This document shows positions 57,215-64,000 of a stretch of 64,000 nt of DNA, piece after piece (the first letter of the stretch is position 1; the number at the start of each line of letters is the position of its first letter). A program made the position numbers and the translations under genes. Source of the stretch: Vibrio rhodolitus (lineage in GTDB: Bacteria > Pseudomonadota > Gammaproteobacteria > Enterobacterales > Vibrionaceae). The notes below the pieces were generated by a model. The model was not told the origin of the DNA. It was given only the letters and a program-made list of their open reading frames with translations, and ran no database searches. Location: assembly GCF_003350325.1 (NCBI RefSeq), contig NZ_QLYZ01000016.1, forward strand, positions 51,793 to 115,792. The letters are read 5' to 3'.

Positions 57215-57266
57215 GGTTTTAGGCGTTCCCGACGCCGAAAACCTAAAAATTCGTCCTGAATTTTTA
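57215..57266. repeat. Two adjoining hairpins
   Basis: The first (57215-57243) pairs GGTTTTAGGCGT with ACGCCGAAAACC, one mismatch, 5-base loop. The second (57244-57266) pairs TAAAAATTC with GAATTTTTA perfectly, 5-base loop. They abut without a gap. The rest of 57036-57598 shows no convincing gene beyond a 31-codon frame at 57514. Confidence 0.75.
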
Positions 57267-57513
57267 CCTAGTGTTGTGGTTATATGAGGTAGGGCGTTTT
57301 TGGACATTTTTGAGTTTTGGCAACGGGCTAATTTCTACCCTATCGAAGAGTGTTATCGTCTCAATACCGTAACTACCACCGTCTCTCTTGCCGGTCACCG
57401 TGACAGAAAATAGATAGATTAACCTCCATCTACCACTATATGTGGACGATTCATTTTATGCAGAATGTTGCCATAAACCGAATCATAACACCTCTAGTAG
57501 GAGAGCAATTTGA

Positions 57514-57609
57514 ATGCACAACTACACAACGCAAGTTGATCTGTTTCGGGTTACTCGAAATCTGATTCCAAATAAATATCGTATTTTTATGGATTTTACT
57601 AAATTTTGA
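57514..57609 (+). other. Possible 31-codon ORF or 5' gene remnant
   Basis: A short frame begins MHNYTTQVDLFRVTRN after a good AGGAG site (9 bases) and stops inside the 3' end of the opposite-strand beta-helix gene. It may be the front of a gene cut off where the AT-rich segment begins. Protein family not recognised. Confidence 0.3.
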
Positions 57610-59113
57610 ACCTATTTCTAAAGCCAAGCACTATCAGAAAAATTAGCAAGCTGGAAATTAGTGAGGACACTAAAAAAATGAGATTTATAACCTCCATGTT
57701 GCACTTACTAAAAATTGGATTTAGGACTAAGCAATTTGCTTCTTGACACGGAAGGTATACTGCATTGATTAGGTCTGAACGTATTTCTCTAGATTCTGGT
57801 ATAAAACTAAAAATTGAAGTAAGTGAAATCAGGAGAGATTTAAAGATGATACCATTATCATATTCAAGTGATGGATTGTAACTTGTAATAAAAGTAAATA
57901 AAAAAATTGAAGTAAAGATTAATAGTAGCCATAAAAGTGGACGCTTTATACTTAGACCATAATCCGAAAATGCAGAAAATAAATAATCAGGAATTAACTG
58001 CAAACCTCTTACCTGATGGTGCCGTCTAGCCTTCATTTCAAGGACATGAAACTTAATAGTGTTTTGATGATCTTTATTTGACTCATAAATTTCCTTAATT
58101 TTACCTAATCGTTCCCACTCACAATCATCGGGAAAGTGGTGTTTATTAAAAATAATTAAAAACTTCTTTTTTATAGGCTGTACACGGAAATTATTCATGG
58201 AAATATGATTTTTAATGTATGTTCCTGTTAAATCGGGAGTTCTAGTAAATGTCCCTCTAATGTCTAGTTCTCTATCTATAATACAGTCCTTCAGAGAGAT
58301 GAGGCTATTAATTTCCACGCCTTTTAGAGCAATGCTTACCCCACCATTAAAGTCGATTCTATTACAAAACAAGCTCCCAGACAGACCATGAGTGGATGAA
58401 AATACAAAACGACCACCAATCTTAGAATTTGTTATTGAAATAGTATTGCATTCATTTTTTTTGAGAGAAATTTTAAATAAATACTCTCTTATTATAAATT
58501 TGTTAATAATTACTTTATCAGCATGTATTGTTAGTTGTTCGAATAATAGTTCACCTTCACCAAACTCAATATCATCCATTTCTAACACTTTAGACTTAAT
58601 GGTAACTCCTGTGAAATCAGCACCTAACCCGATAGTGAGTCGTTTCAATGTCATACCAAGTTCAAAAGCATCAAATACAGCATGCATGAATAGTAATTGA
58701 CCATTACAAATCTTATTTCCGGTAAATGTGAAAGCTCCGCCAGATAACTCACTCAATGAAAAGTCCACTGTGCTTGAAAGGAATCTGTTTTCTGAAAAAT
58801 CTATATTACAGTTGATAAACTTAGAATTGCAAAAGGAGGTCCTATCTCCCTTGAACGTGCAACTAGAAAATCTGACAGTTGTTCTTGTTTTGCTTTCTTC
58901 AGAACCAAAACTAGCATCTTCAAACGAAGTCCCCTCAGGAAATATGCAGTTGATAAATTTACAACCATCAGGAAAAGATTTCCCACAGAATTTGACGTTA
59001 CGATCAGAAAAATCGATGTTTTCATATACAACAGAGCCTGAGGTTAAATCTGGGGCCTGATGTATCTTTTCTTTTGCTATATGTGTAGGGTCTGTTTTGC
59101 TCTTACTCTTCAT
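57599..59113 (-). CDS. Membrane-anchored beta-helix (pentapeptide-repeat-like) protein
   Basis: A 504-residue protein. Residues about 25-320 are degenerate pentapeptide-type repeats (for example VYENIDFSDRNVKF, FINCIFPEGTSFEDASF), predicting a right-handed beta-helix. Residues about 345-375 are a charged helical linker, followed by the SDYGLSIKRPLLWLLL entry to a hydrophobic C-terminus with two clear helices (about 397-415 and 478-500) and a short hydrophobic segment between (SLLISLTSIFSF), a layout like two-helix ion channels but without a recognisable selectivity filter. The ATG at 59113 is preferred to a TTG four codons upstream. The gene is AT-rich compared with the chromosome, suggesting transfer. 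Function unknown. Confidence 0.7.
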   Translation of the reverse strand: MKSKSKTDPTHIAKEKIHQAPDLTSGSVVYENIDFSDRNVKFCGKSFPDGCKFINCIFPEGTSFEDASFGSEESKTRTTVRFSSCTFKGDRTSFCNSKFINCNIDFSENRFLSSTVDFSLSELSGGAFTFTGNKICNGQLLFMHAVFDAFELGMTLKRLTIGLGADFTGVTIKSKVLEMDDIEFGEGELLFEQLTIHADKVIINKFIIREYLFKISLKKNECNTISITNSKIGGRFVFSSTHGLSGSLFCNRIDFNGGVSIALKGVEINSLISLKDCIIDRELDIRGTFTRTPDLTGTYIKNHISMNNFRVQPIKKKFLIIFNKHHFPDDCEWERLGKIKEIYESNKDHQNTIKFHVLEMKARRHHQVRGLQLIPDYLFSAFSDYGLSIKRPLLWLLLIFTSIFLFTFITSYNPSLEYDNGIIFKSLLISLTSIFSFIPESREIRSDLINAVYLPCQEANCLVLNPIFSKCNMEVINLIFLVSSLISSLLIFLIVLGFRNRFKI

Positions 59114-59212
59114 AAAAAGTCTCAATTCTGAAAAGGGATAAATGTGACAAAAAGCAAGTAAATTCGCGAAGTTATAAGTTATGTTAATTTAGCGGAAACA
59201 TAGGGTATGTCA

Positions 59213-60487
59213 ATGAAGCATTTTAGAGATATTACAAGTTACCACGCAATTGGGCGCGTTTTGGATAAAAATATCAAGTACGATTCAGATGTTATTGATT
59301 TCTACAATTTTCTGTCTCAATTGATTTTCTGCGACGAAATTCGCGTATCATCTGAGCTCGGTCCAGATGAAATAAAGTCCGGGACTAAGCGAACAATAGA
59401 AAAGCTCAAAAGTTGGGGAGTTGATAAGTCCATTCTTGTTGAACTTGAATACCCTGACGATGAAGAAATGTTTGCTAAACAGCAAAAAGAAATTGCAAAG
59501 TTGATTTACAATGATTGGGCTCCAAATCGCGGCAACATTATACTTCCTGGACCTCCAAGGCTAGAATCAAATGCTGCTAGGGAATCTAAGTTTCCTACTG
59601 GGTATGTGGAAATTTTGGAGCAAACAGTTAAAATTCTGGAAGATACCCTTGTAGCTCAAAAGCAAGTTGATAATCTGGACCACATACTTACGCAATCAAA
59701 AGCTGATGCAGACGTTAGTTACTTAGTCGGACTGATTTTTTCATACGAACCACTTACTAAGCTTTTGACGACACACTTTCAAAATCAGAGGCCAACTAAA
59801 GAGCAGCTTTTAGATTTTGTGTCGAAAACTAGAAATAAGTTTAATGCCTATTGGTCTATGCTCAATGATTTGCATTTCTCGTCTTCTCATGCTCGGTCGA
59901 TGTCTAGCTTGGCATTAGAGAACTCATTACATCAGGTAGGTGGTGGAGTTAACGCTTTAGAGACGAGTGAAAGTGCGACATTCAAAGTTCCTAGTGCAGT
60001 ACATTTACTTTTATCTCAGTTTGGCAATGAACCCGAGGAAATTGTAAAACGAACCTTGGCTTTACGAGGTCACCTTTCAGAGTTTAGGCGAAAAAATTTG
60101 AGTAACATTTCGGTCTCAGACGTAGGTGATAATTATAAAAATGACGAATTTCGAGAAATAGAGTATGTATACAGGGATATTAAAAATATAATTTCTGAGC
60201 AAAGTCAGAGTCGTTTTTTTGATATTAACAGATTTGATTTGAATATAGGAACTTTAAATTATTGTTATACTGAATATGCTAACGAGAGTTACCATAATCC
60301 GGGATTCCTTCAAAAGATTATAAGTAATGTAAAGGATAAGCGAGAAAATAATAAGAAAGGAAATTACTTTATACAAGATTTAAGCATCATGATATCTCAG
60401 CAAGATGATTACTTCAAAAGAGAAGTGGCCATTAAGGTTAAAGAGTTTCGAAAACACAACAGTAAAGTTGAAATTATTTTACCATGA
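59213..60487 (+). CDS. Protein of unknown function (424 residues)
   Basis: I do not recognise a family. The product is soluble, with no signal peptide or membrane helix, and largely helical. A stretch about residues 130-165 (VEILEQTVKILEDTLVAQKQ) has coiled-coil character. The ATG at 59213 is 7 bases after TAGGG; another ATG two codons upstream is too close to it. It diverges from the beta-helix gene across a 99-base gap, and its 3' end overlaps the convergent HAD gene by 14 bases. AT-rich like its neighbours, so probably acquired with them. Confidence 0.65.
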   Translation: MKHFRDITSYHAIGRVLDKNIKYDSDVIDFYNFLSQLIFCDEIRVSSELGPDEIKSGTKRTIEKLKSWGVDKSILVELEYPDDEEMFAKQQKEIAKLIYNDWAPNRGNIILPGPPRLESNAARESKFPTGYVEILEQTVKILEDTLVAQKQVDNLDHILTQSKADADVSYLVGLIFSYEPLTKLLTTHFQNQRPTKEQLLDFVSKTRNKFNAYWSMLNDLHFSSSHARSMSSLALENSLHQVGGGVNALETSESATFKVPSAVHLLLSQFGNEPEEIVKRTLALRGHLSEFRRKNLSNISVSDVGDNYKNDEFREIEYVYRDIKNIISEQSQSRFFDINRFDLNIGTLNYCYTEYANESYHNPGFLQKIISNVKDKRENNKKGNYFIQDLSIMISQQDDYFKREVAIKVKEFRKHNSKVEIILP

Positions 60488-61064
60488 TGTAATCGATACC
60501 TGTTTTTTTTGCTATTTCTTGATCATATTCACTATCACCAAAGTAAATTACTTCATTTTTAGGTGTAGAACCTATAATTCTTTTTAAGAAATTCATTTTT
60601 GAATCTTGCTCTATGGTTGTAGAGTTAATTACTCCGCTCAATTCTATCTCACATATAGAGAATTTTTTCATTGTACAACTTTCCCAGTTACCGGTGAGAA
60701 ATACTATCTCCTTTTTCTCTTTTTTTGCTTTTTCTAAATAGATTTCTCCGGTAGAGTTCCTCTCCCAATAGGTACTTTCTATAAAATTATTCATTTCTTT
60801 CTCAATGAGTTCGTATACATTTTTCTTTGTTTTTGTATCTAGTTGCTTAGCATTCAGGTTAAAACAAGATGCATAAGTACGATCTGGGTAGGCTGATAAG
60901 TTTCTATCAGATTTTATTTTTAGTAGAGAATCCATCATGTCGAAAAAAACTGTTGACTCACCCTCAACAGTTTTTATTAATGTTCCATCTACATCGAAGA
61001 CAGTGATCTTTTTGTTCGAAAGATCTAGGGTTGATGCTTTATAATTGATGTTTTTTTCTTTCAT
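60474..61064 (-). CDS. HAD-superfamily phosphatase-like protein
   Basis: A 196-residue haloacid dehalogenase fold protein. Motif I is VFDVDGTLI (about 22-30, nucleophile Asp and acid Asp), motif II is VFLTGN (about 121), motif III is a downstream Lys (probably KMNFLKRI), and motif IV is FGDSEYDQEIA (about 176). A helical cap lies between motifs I and II. Substrate unknown. AT-rich with poor codon bias. GAGGGC precedes the ATG. Confidence 0.75.
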   Translation of the reverse strand: MKEKNINYKASTLDLSNKKITVFDVDGTLIKTVEGESTVFFDMMDSLLKIKSDRNLSAYPDRTYASCFNLNAKQLDTKTKKNVYELIEKEMNNFIESTYWERNSTGEIYLEKAKKEKKEIVFLTGNWESCTMKKFSICEIELSGVINSTTIEQDSKMNFLKRIIGSTPKNEVIYFGDSEYDQEIAKKTGIDYIMVK

Positions 61065-61361
61065 TAGAATGCCCTCAAGCGCTACATTGATAACCTTAAC
61101 ATATTTGCCGAATTGTTGTTAACCGATACAGTTAAATGCTAGTATCAAATGTGAATTTGATTGGTTTGCCTCTTGTTGGGTTCAAATGATTTTAGGGGCA
61201 GTATTCATCAGTTTTTATAGAGAGAGTAACTCTTAGTATGGGTACAAAAGTAGATGACTTGATAATAAATGCAAAAGATTCCGTAAATGAATTATTGAAG
61301 TTCGATCAACAAGCTATTGACAATATTATCAAAGCAATGACTCAGGTGATCTATTCCAATG

Positions 61362-62415
61362 GGCTTTGTTGCTTAATTCGATGAGAAGACATGGTAGCCC
61401 CATATTGTTCAGTTCTTAAACAACATACTGAGTTTCAGGCATACCTAGCCCTGTAAGCTTGTTCAGCGCTTTGATCATAGCGTAAGTCTCACCAACTTGA
61501 GCGTTGTAGTCCCTCAGGCTTAATTTCCCACCTAACAACTGTTTTACCCGATACATTGCTGTCTCTGAGAGCGAGCGCTTATGATAACCATGCCGCTTTT
61601 TCCATTTCTTGTTCGAGCCGTAGAGCTTCTGGCAACCCACTGCTAAGTTGCGAGGATGTCCTCGTTCCCAGAAGGCTGCCCCTTCTAGTGGCGGAATGAG
61701 CGGAACAGCTCGCTTGAGCCGTATGGCATCATGGCAATTCCTTGTGTCATAAGCACCATCGCCTGATATCTCAATGATTTTACGACGTGTCTGCTTAAGC
61801 AAGTTGGGAAGTACTTCGGCATCGGTTACGTTAGATAAGCTCAGCTCTGCTGCGACTATTTCGTGGGTGCTAGTATCTACTGCGATATGCAGCTTGCGCC
61901 AAACCCTACGCTTCCCGTCAGTACCATGCTTCTTGACCTTCCATTCGCCTTCGCCATAAACCTTGAGGCCAGTGGCATCAATGGCTAGGTGTTGTATCGC
62001 ACCTCTGGTTTTAGTTTTAAATGAAACCTCAACTTCCTTAGCTCGACGGCTTATACAGGTGTAGTGGGGACAAACTAGCGGGATGTTAGCCAGCTTAAAT
62101 ACCGAGTCTAGAAATCCTTGCAGTGCTCTCAACGGCATAGAGAATATGCGTTTCACCATCAGTGCAGTAGTAATGGCTAAGTCGCTGAATTGGCGAGGTC
62201 TGCTGCGCTTACCTTGTTTGTTTTGCTTCCACTCGGCTATCGCTTCCTCATCAATCCAAAAGGTCAGAGAACCACGGTTTATTAAGGCTTTGTTGTACTG
62301 CGTCCAGTTAGTTGTTTTGTAACGAGGTTTAGGCATGAGGCTACGACGATTAATGGGTGTAGCCGATCAGATCGTAGCTTCTTGATTTAGTTCCATCGAT
62401 TTAAGCAACAAAGCC
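61362..62415 (-). mobile_element. IS5-family (IS903 group) insertion sequence, 1054 bp
   Basis: Terminal inverted repeats of 22 bases with one mismatch begin GGCTTTGTTGCTTAA at each end. The element contains one transposase gene and is the size usual for IS903 relatives. The 9 bases on either side (ATTCCAATG and ACATAACAG) differ, so there is no target duplication. It appears once in this window. Confidence 0.9.
61416..62336 (-). CDS. IS5/IS903-type DDE transposase
   Basis: A 306-residue transposase with the DDE residues in LAIDATGLKVYG (first Asp), ISGDGAYDTRN (second Asp) and KRSLSETAMYR (Glu), the last inside the Y-x2-R-x3-E-x6-K type signature. Length is that of IS903 transposase. The frame is intact, so the element may still be active. 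Confidence 0.93.
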   Translation of the reverse strand: MPKPRYKTTNWTQYNKALINRGSLTFWIDEEAIAEWKQNKQGKRSRPRQFSDLAITTALMVKRIFSMPLRALQGFLDSVFKLANIPLVCPHYTCISRRAKEVEVSFKTKTRGAIQHLAIDATGLKVYGEGEWKVKKHGTDGKRRVWRKLHIAVDTSTHEIVAAELSLSNVTDAEVLPNLLKQTRRKIIEISGDGAYDTRNCHDAIRLKRAVPLIPPLEGAAFWERGHPRNLAVGCQKLYGSNKKWKKRHGYHKRSLSETAMYRVKQLLGGKLSLRDYNAQVGETYAMIKALNKLTGLGMPETQYVV

Positions 62416-62499
62416 ACATAACAGCAGAGCACTTCTTTAACGTTAAAAGGATAGCGTATAAGCTTGATGTTCCGAAGTTTCAAAAGAGCGGGCTAGAAA

Positions 62500-63642
62500 A
62501 TGACTTATCCAACTAGAATTTTACGTACACCAGATGTCTATTGTGGGGTGAATAGTTTTCATAAGTTACCTCAAATTCTTAAACAAATTCAGGCAACAAG
62601 CGTACTTTTTATTACGGGCTCCAGTAGTGTCCAGTCCGGCGCTCTAAAAAAGATCACAGAACTTCTCAAAGAAAATGATATCTTTTCTTACTGTTATTCA
62701 AAGGTACTTGCTGAGCCTACGATTGAACAGCTTGAAGATATGCTAAAGGAGTGCCGAGAGTATAACGTACAAGCAGTTGTCGGTTTAGGGGGAGGGAGTG
62801 CTGTAGACGCTGCTAAAGTTGCTGCGGCTCTATTTACCAATAGAGGTTCGGTTTGCGATTACATAGGAATTGATACCATAGTAAATGTTCCCCTTCCAAT
62901 CATAGCGGTGCCAACTACTGCTGGAACCGGGAGTGAGACGACCCAGATATCTATTGTTACTGATAATAACCAGCAGTTAAAAAGGGCGATAGTATCAGAA
63001 AAGATAATTCCTAATTTTGCTGTTTTAGATCCAAGCCTTACTCTGACCAAACCTCCTAAACTGACAGCAGCAACTGGCATGGATGCATTGATACATGCTC
63101 TAGAGGCTTATGTTGCCAGAAACGCCTCTGTTTACTCAGATACATTTGCTCTTAAAGCAATAGAATTGATCAGCCGTAACATTCTAACAGCATACCGTGA
63201 AGGTAGTAATATAAAAGCTAGGGAGAATATGCTTTTAGGCAGCTATATGGCTGGTATAGCTTTTGCTAATGCAGGAGTTGGTGCTGTACATGCATTTGCT
63301 TACCCTCTAGGTGGTATGTATGGCATTCCTCATGGAATTGCAAATAGCGTTATGTTGCCAACATTAATGCGCTTTAATATTGTAGGTAGTGAAGAACGTT
63401 TTGCCATTCTAGCTTCAAAGCTAACAGGAGATGAAAATACCTCTCCTAGCGATAGTGTTGCGTACGTAAGCTTTCTGTGTAAAGAGTTAGACATACCATC
63501 AGGACTAAAGGAGCTCGGAATTTGTAGGAGCTCACTTGATGATTTAGCAAGTGGAGCGATGAACGTCACGCGTTTACTTGAAAACAACCCGCGAACCATT
63601 AACTATGAAGATGCGATTTGCATATATGAAGACGCATTTTAA
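62500..63642 (+). CDS. Iron-containing alcohol dehydrogenase
   Basis: A group III (Fe-ADH) enzyme of 380 residues interconverting aldehydes and alcohols with NAD(P)H. NAD-binding GLGGGSAVDAAK is near residue 94, PTTAGTGSETT near 143, and metal ligands fall in DALIHALEAY and in GAVHAFAYPLGGMYGIPHG (His residues near 266 and 280). It was the second gene of an operon with the now broken aldehyde dehydrogenase. Without that partner its aldehyde must come from elsewhere. Its promoter may now be lost or supplied by the IS. Confidence 0.92.
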   Translation: MTYPTRILRTPDVYCGVNSFHKLPQILKQIQATSVLFITGSSSVQSGALKKITELLKENDIFSYCYSKVLAEPTIEQLEDMLKECREYNVQAVVGLGGGSAVDAAKVAAALFTNRGSVCDYIGIDTIVNVPLPIIAVPTTAGTGSETTQISIVTDNNQQLKRAIVSEKIIPNFAVLDPSLTLTKPPKLTAATGMDALIHALEAYVARNASVYSDTFALKAIELISRNILTAYREGSNIKARENMLLGSYMAGIAFANAGVGAVHAFAYPLGGMYGIPHGIANSVMLPTLMRFNIVGSEERFAILASKLTGDENTSPSDSVAYVSFLCKELDIPSGLKELGICRSSLDDLASGAMNVTRLLENNPRTINYEDAICIYEDAF

Positions 63643-64000
63643 AAAGGTTCGAAGAACAGATTGTTTATATTATTTGATATAGTTGTATCAAAGGTGTTTT
63701 GGAATCAAATTTGTAGAAATTAATAGTCTTTTTTAATCTAATTTTTTCTAGTCCAGACTCTGGCGGATCCCCTCATAATTCTCCCAGTCCACAGGCATGT
63801 GTCAGCCGTTGGTATTCCACTATCGCCCAGTGATATTGTGATTCACTTATTCGGTACCTTCGATGGCAACGAACTTCTTTACCAAGCCTTGGGATCGAGA
63901 GTACGCGTCGGTGCTTAATGGTGTTCGCTTGAAAGTCATAATGCCATTTCGCTTGTATAGCGATTAAGCCATTCCACCACATAATAATTTCTGCCATTAA
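63643..64000. other. Unassigned end of window
   Basis: The first part (to about 63760) is AT-rich and empty. From about 63770 base composition rises and a 74-codon minus-strand frame (63773-63997) is open, but it has no recognisable domain and no ribosome site. Nothing here can be assigned. Confidence 0.4.

Larger units (their letters stand above)
61238..62516 (+). pseudogene. Acylating aldehyde dehydrogenase gene, middle replaced by an IS element
   Basis: Two remnants flank the IS. The N-terminal one (61238-61361) encodes 41 residues beginning MGTKVDDLI and including LLKFDQQAIDNIIKAM, like the first helices of AdhE-type aldehyde dehydrogenases. The C-terminal one (62416-62516) encodes about 32 residues including EHFFNVKRIAYKLD, like the end of CoA-acylating aldehyde dehydrogenases. 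Roughly 400 codons are missing. The IS supplies seven extra codons and a stop to the first remnant (ends 61384). The second remnant overlaps the alcohol dehydrogenase start by 17 bases, showing the original operon. Confidence 0.7.

Noticed and set aside
61353..62424. Target site duplication flanking the IS
   Set aside because: The 9-base flanks ATTCCAATG and ACATAACAG are unrelated, so no duplication can be claimed.
63773..63997. A 74-codon minus-strand frame at the window end
   Set aside because: No recognisable domain, no ribosome site, and the start region is cut close to the window edge. Other frames here are closed.
1..64000. CRISPR arrays, tRNA or rRNA genes, phage integrase
   Set aside because: Read on both strands; no regularly spaced repeats with spacers, no cloverleaf with anticodon, no rRNA segments and no integrase motif were seen.

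Overview
The window is bacterial chromosome from a Vibrio (Vibrionaceae). This is judged from gene content and order: the COG3014-ycfL-lpoB-thiK-ycfP cluster, csiV beside mfd, lolCDE, comEC-msbA-lpxK-kdsB, a napFDABC operon with a Vibrio-type microprotein and divergent narQP, and pflB next to a DUF3360 transporter. The order resembles what I recall of the large chromosome of Vibrio cholerae, but the species cannot be fixed from the sequence alone. No rRNA, tRNA or CRISPR array was found.

Layout: 1-5.0 kb holds cell-wall and salvage genes (lpoB, thiK, ycfP) and ndh, whose long leader carries a perfect FNR box. 5.0-10.6 kb (mostly minus strand) has a GNAT enzyme, csiV, mfd and a PilZ-type protein. 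10.7-20.5 kb has lipoprotein export (lolCDE), DUF2062, comEC and lipid A/Kdo genes (msbA-lpxK-Trm112-kdsB). 20.6-27.8 kb is periplasmic nitrate reduction with its sensor and regulator; NarP-like and FNR-like sites lie between the divergent nap and narQP units. 27.9-32.7 kb is the SpoVR-YeaH-PrkA stress cluster. 33-38.4 kb has an OmpV-type porin, yfbU, a CbiM-like membrane protein, a secreted choloylglycine hydrolase, pflA and an LpxR-type lipid A deacylase. 38.5-46.6 kb has pflB, a DUF3360 transporter with a hairpin-rich leader, and a basic amino acid ABC importer.

The most interesting region is 46.7-53.2 kb. A tightly packed seven-gene minus-strand operon encodes a periplasmic helical protein, a MacB/LolD-type ATPase, an FtsX-like permease, a LolA-like periplasmic protein, an outer-membrane beta-barrel, a LytS-type histidine kinase and a LytTR response regulator. 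Upstream are four 10-bp direct repeats at 20-21 bp spacing that look like LytTR operators. This reads as a self-regulated trans-envelope export or lipid-trafficking machine. Next to it, a fused winged-helix/PfkB kinase and psuG form a pseudouridine catabolism operon behind a cluster of palindromes.

From about 57 kb the sequence becomes AT-rich and accessory. It has a run of three hairpins, a membrane-anchored beta-helix protein divergent from an unknown 424-residue protein, a HAD phosphatase, and an IS903-type element. That IS has replaced the middle of an acylating aldehyde dehydrogenase gene: N- and C-terminal remnants flank it, there is no target duplication, and the partner iron-type alcohol dehydrogenase gene is intact downstream.
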